64,000 nt of DNA from Saxidomus purpurata (taxonomy: Eukaryota; Mollusca; Bivalvia; Venerida; Veneridae), in assembly GCA_022818135.1 (NCBI GenBank), contig JAFMSR010000030.1:765072-829071 (forward strand). Reading direction: 5' to 3'. The notes beneath the pieces are model-generated. The model ran no database searches. It was not told the origin of the DNA and saw only the letters and a list, made by a program, of their open reading frames with translations. Position numbers and translations under genes: made by a program. How positions within the stretch are numbered: the stretch's first letter is position 1; each line of letters opens with the position of its first letter. Positions 60,484 to 64,000 of this stretch are shown here, piece after piece.

Positions 60484-63400
60484 GTTTGTTTTAATGTTAT
60501 GTAGGTCATTTTTTAATCTGTGTCATCTCGGGTCAAAAACTACGTCACACTATGAAATCAAAGAAAAGCTGTGTTGACACATTGTATGTCATATATATCA
60601 TCAACATATTATGAAAGTTGGTCAAAGTGCCTTCTCTATGATTTCTAGATCGATATCGAATCGGGATCTGTTGTAGTGACAACTAGGTCACGTAATGAAA
60701 TCATAATAAGTCAGTATATTGTCTGAATAAATTATTGTTCAAGTTCGAATCTGGATTACATGATTTCGAAAACTAGGTCACATGGTAACATTTACTATTC
60801 ATTGATCATTTAGATTGATCAAAGGATTTGTCTTAATGATTCCTATACCAAGTAAGAACCTAGATCACCTGTGGTAAAAGAATTCGTCACTTGTCAAATC
60901 AAAGAAAAACATTGTTTACAGAGTAGAAGCCGCATTTATTAGCCTATAAATATAAAACTTGGTACGAGTGTTAGTTGTAATGATGTCTAAGTCAATTTTA
61001 GATCTTTGTTACCTAGAGTATTTATTATCAAACCACCATAAAAATTGGTCAGAAGGTAAATTTTAAATATTTGTAGATTAATTTCGAATTTGGAGCACCT
61101 GGGTTACAATACTAGGTCACACGGTCAAATACAATAAAACACTCACGAACGCTCCACAAGACACAGTTTCTATTTATTTATCATAAAAATCATTTAGAAT
61201 ATTTGTCTTAATATTTTCGTTGCCAAGTTCTAATCTTCGTCTCAAAGTGTCAAAAGATATGTGTCATGGTCAAGTCAAAGAAAACACTTCAAAACTCTAA
61301 GAGCTATCATTATGAACATTGGTCAGATTGTTTAGTTTCATGATTGCTATGTCAAGACAAAGTCCAGGTCACCTGGTATTAAAACCTAAGCCATACAGTG
61401 AAATAAAAGAAACTTTGTTAGCTGTTAGCACACTATATGTCTCATTTACATCCTATGACAATTAGTCAGATTGTTTATCTGAATGCTTTATACATGTAGA
61501 TCAACTTCCAGTTAAGGTAATCTGTGTCAAAACTAAGGTCACATAGGCTTATAAAAGAATTGATGTTTTACTACTATGGATGTGAAGTATGGGGTTCAAG
61601 GCGGAAATATTCTAATTTTCTGATAAAAAATAGAATAAACATTGCGAGTCATTGTTGGTGACATTTAAAGTATAGATACCATGAAGAAATCCTATTTTTT
61701 TATTTATGCTACTTTCATAAGCGAATGAAGTAAAGATTTGAGATATTCTGACAAAAGTAAAGAATTTCTGAATACCTCGTACAGCAATGCGAGACATTGG
61801 TACCTGATATTCTTTAATATTTGAAAGTTAAAGGGAAATCGCTTTGTTGAATCAGGCACAGAACATTTTTTATTACAAGGCAACAGAAAGAGCAAGTATC
61901 ACTTTCCAGAACAAATAATTTCTTTTCGATCTACTTATATGATGAAATATGATTCAACCATGGCTACAAATCTTAACGATGGGAGAGAGTTCTACATGTC
62001 AGAGGCCAGTATATTTTCAATTTTCTCTATAACTCAAACAGCAAGGTGAGCAATTGGTACCTGTATATTTTTAATATCTAAAAGTTAAAGTAAACTCCTT
62101 TCATTCACTAAAATCACATTTGACCTTCATCGCTTAATGAATATAGAAATTATCTTGAACAAAAACTTGACGTTGATCACTTGATGTACCTAAGATAGTT
62201 CGAACTCGTATGGGCCTATAACTAGGTTACTCGGTCCAATCAAAGTTAAACTTTGTTTACACTAGATACAAGCTACATTTGTTTTCCAATCATAATCCAT
62301 TGGTCAAAATCGAATGTGGATTACATGGAGTAAAAACTTGATGTACTTAAAGTAGTTCGAACTCGTATGGTCCTTTAACTAGGTTACCCGGTCCAATTAA
62401 AGTAAAACTTTGTTTACACTATCTAGAAACTACATTTAGTTACCAATCATACGAAGAATTGGTCAAATTGTCTTATAATCCATTAGTCAAAATCAAATGC
62501 GGATTTCAGGGAGTAACAAAATGCCACACGGTCAAATGACAAAAACACTATGCACCCTTGTAGATGTTGCATGTGCTATTCAAAAGTCATGACGTTTAAG
62601 CGGAATGCTTCTCTTAATGAGTTCTATGCCAGCTTATAGCCTGGGTACCCTGGGTTGAAAATCGAGGTCATATAATCAAAGGAAAGAAAAAACGATCATC
62701 ATCAAAATTCGTTTAAGTGTTTGTTTTTATGTTATGAAGCTCATATTTTAATCTGTGTCATCTCGGGTTAAGAACTACATCACACTTTGAAAGCAACGAA
62801 TGTCATTTGTACTATCAAAATATCATGAAAGTTGGTCAGAGTGTTATTTCAATGATTTCCAGACCGATTTCGAATCGGGATCAGTTGAAATAAAAGCTAG
62901 GTCACGTATTGTAATAAATTAATAACATTGTTTATGTTCCAGAGGACATATTTATTAACCAATCATCCGGAAAATAAGTCATTATAGTGTCTAAATAAAT
63001 TATTGTTCAAGTTTATATCTGGATTACATAAGTAGAAAACTAGGTCACATGGCCAAAGCATAAATAAAATTGCTTTCATTCTAGAGGTCACATTAACTAT
63101 TCATTGATCAGTTAGATTGATCAAATGATTTGTCATAATGATTTTTAATGCCAAGTTCGAACCTAGATCACCTGCGGTAAAAAAACATTTTAACTTCTCA
63201 AATGAAAGAAAAACCTTGTTAACAGACTAGAAGCCGCATTTAAAAGCCAATCAATATGAAGCATGTTACGAGTGTCAGTTTTAATTATGTCTATCTCAAT
63301 TTTAAGTCTGGTTTACCGTGGGTTTTTACTATCAAATCCTCATAAAAATTGGTCAGAAGGATAATTTTTAATATTTGTAGAATGATGTTGAATCTGGACT

Positions 63401-64000
63401 ACCTTGGGTACAATACAAGGTCACAAGGTCAAATGCTATACAACGCTCTACAAGACACATTTTCTATCCAATTATCATAAACATCATGCATAATATTTGT
63501 CTTTATAGTTTCGAGGCCAAGTTCTAATCTTCGTCTCAAGGCGTCAAAAGATATGTCTCATGGTCAAGTCAAAGAAAAACACCAAACGACTATAAGAGTC
63601 TCTTTTTTTTTCAATCTATCATTATGAATTTATTTCAGATTGTTTAGCTTCACGATTTCTATGGCAAGGCAAAGTCTAGGTCACCTTGGATGAAAATCTA
63701 AGTCATACAGTAAAAACAAAGAAAAACTTTGTTAACACACTATATGTGTCGTTTACTTCCTATGACACTTGGTCAGAATGTTTATCTGAATGATTTATAC
63801 ATGTAGGCCAAGTTCCATTTAAGGTCATCTGTGTCAAAATTAAGGTCATACAGTCAAATTAAAGAATAACCTTGGTTGCATATTAGATGTCACTTAATCT
63901 ACCGAGTCATCTTGAAAATTGAGTAAGATGTTTTGCTCAATGATTTCAATGGGTCACCTTGGACCAAAGAAGAGGTTACACAGTCGAATCAAGTTAATTT
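60484..64000 (-). repeat. Background repeat, - orientation, last block
   Basis: A more diverged paralogue of 36,030-38,060 (60,765-62,670) and of 39,885-41,200 (62,690-64,000). It lacks the minisatellite element at ~62,688 and has two rather than three tandem ~162-bp units near 62,170-62,480. Boxes near 61,771 and 62,030. The block runs off the window. Confidence 0.8.

Noticed and set aside
61612..61797. 61-residue minus-strand frame beginning MSRIAVRGI
   Set aside because: It starts in a box, but paralogous copies lose the frame right after it, so I do not call a gene.

Overview
The window looks like intergenic, transposon-rich DNA of a bivalve mollusc. It is AT-rich, spliced fragments are visible, and I see no rRNA gene, intact tRNA gene, CRISPR array, operon or intact host protein-coding gene. 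The bivalve assignment rests on recalled knowledge of repeats: TGACCTTGACC minisatellites joined to units containing AAGTTTCATTGCAATTGG, a BEL/Pao element, a Ty3/Gypsy element with integrase ahead of reverse transcriptase, and SWIM/YqaJ-type transposon genes. The species is not determined.

The background of nearly the whole window is one old higher-order repeat. It has runs of diverged ~140-bp units (recurring blocks GTGTGACCTAG, GATGATTGGATAGTAAATGTG, TTCGAACTTGACCTAG, ATCATTAAGACAAACATTC). These alternate with spacers carrying a short conserved box, about GTACCAATGTCTCGCATTGC followed by TGTACGAGGTATTGAG. I call + the strand on which the box reads this way. The background runs + from ~2,926 to ~31,105, - from ~32,786 to 46,447, + from 46,448 to 57,379 and - from 57,380 to the end.

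1-2,925: broken DNA transposon with a SWIM/YqaJ-nuclease-like gene (+) and a DDE transposase remnant (-). 2,926-16,043: background with a fold-back MITE, an unexplained 1.4-kb insert, a 1.87-kb minisatellite element and two TTAA-bounded insertions. 16,044-19,817: internally deleted BEL/Pao element with both LTRs and a long integrase ORF. 19,988-26,643: decayed Ty3/Gypsy element (-) with order gag-PR-IN-RT-RNase H and a nested TA-flanked element. 26,644-31,105: background with a tRNA-derived SINE and a second unexplained insert. 31,106-32,785: second piece of the SWIM/YqaJ transposon, exactly where the background flips strand. 33,627-60,483: recent complex rearrangement. An ~11-kb segment is followed by its inverted copy and then by a direct copy of its last 3.1 kb. 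This resembles a duplication-inverted triplication-duplication made by two template switches.

Nothing here forms a functional pathway. The mobile elements have lost essential residues or whole domains. The most interesting content is structural: the double-switch rearrangement, the ~50-copy box with a hairpin and splice-like flanks, and an empty site that dates one insertion relative to the rearrangement.
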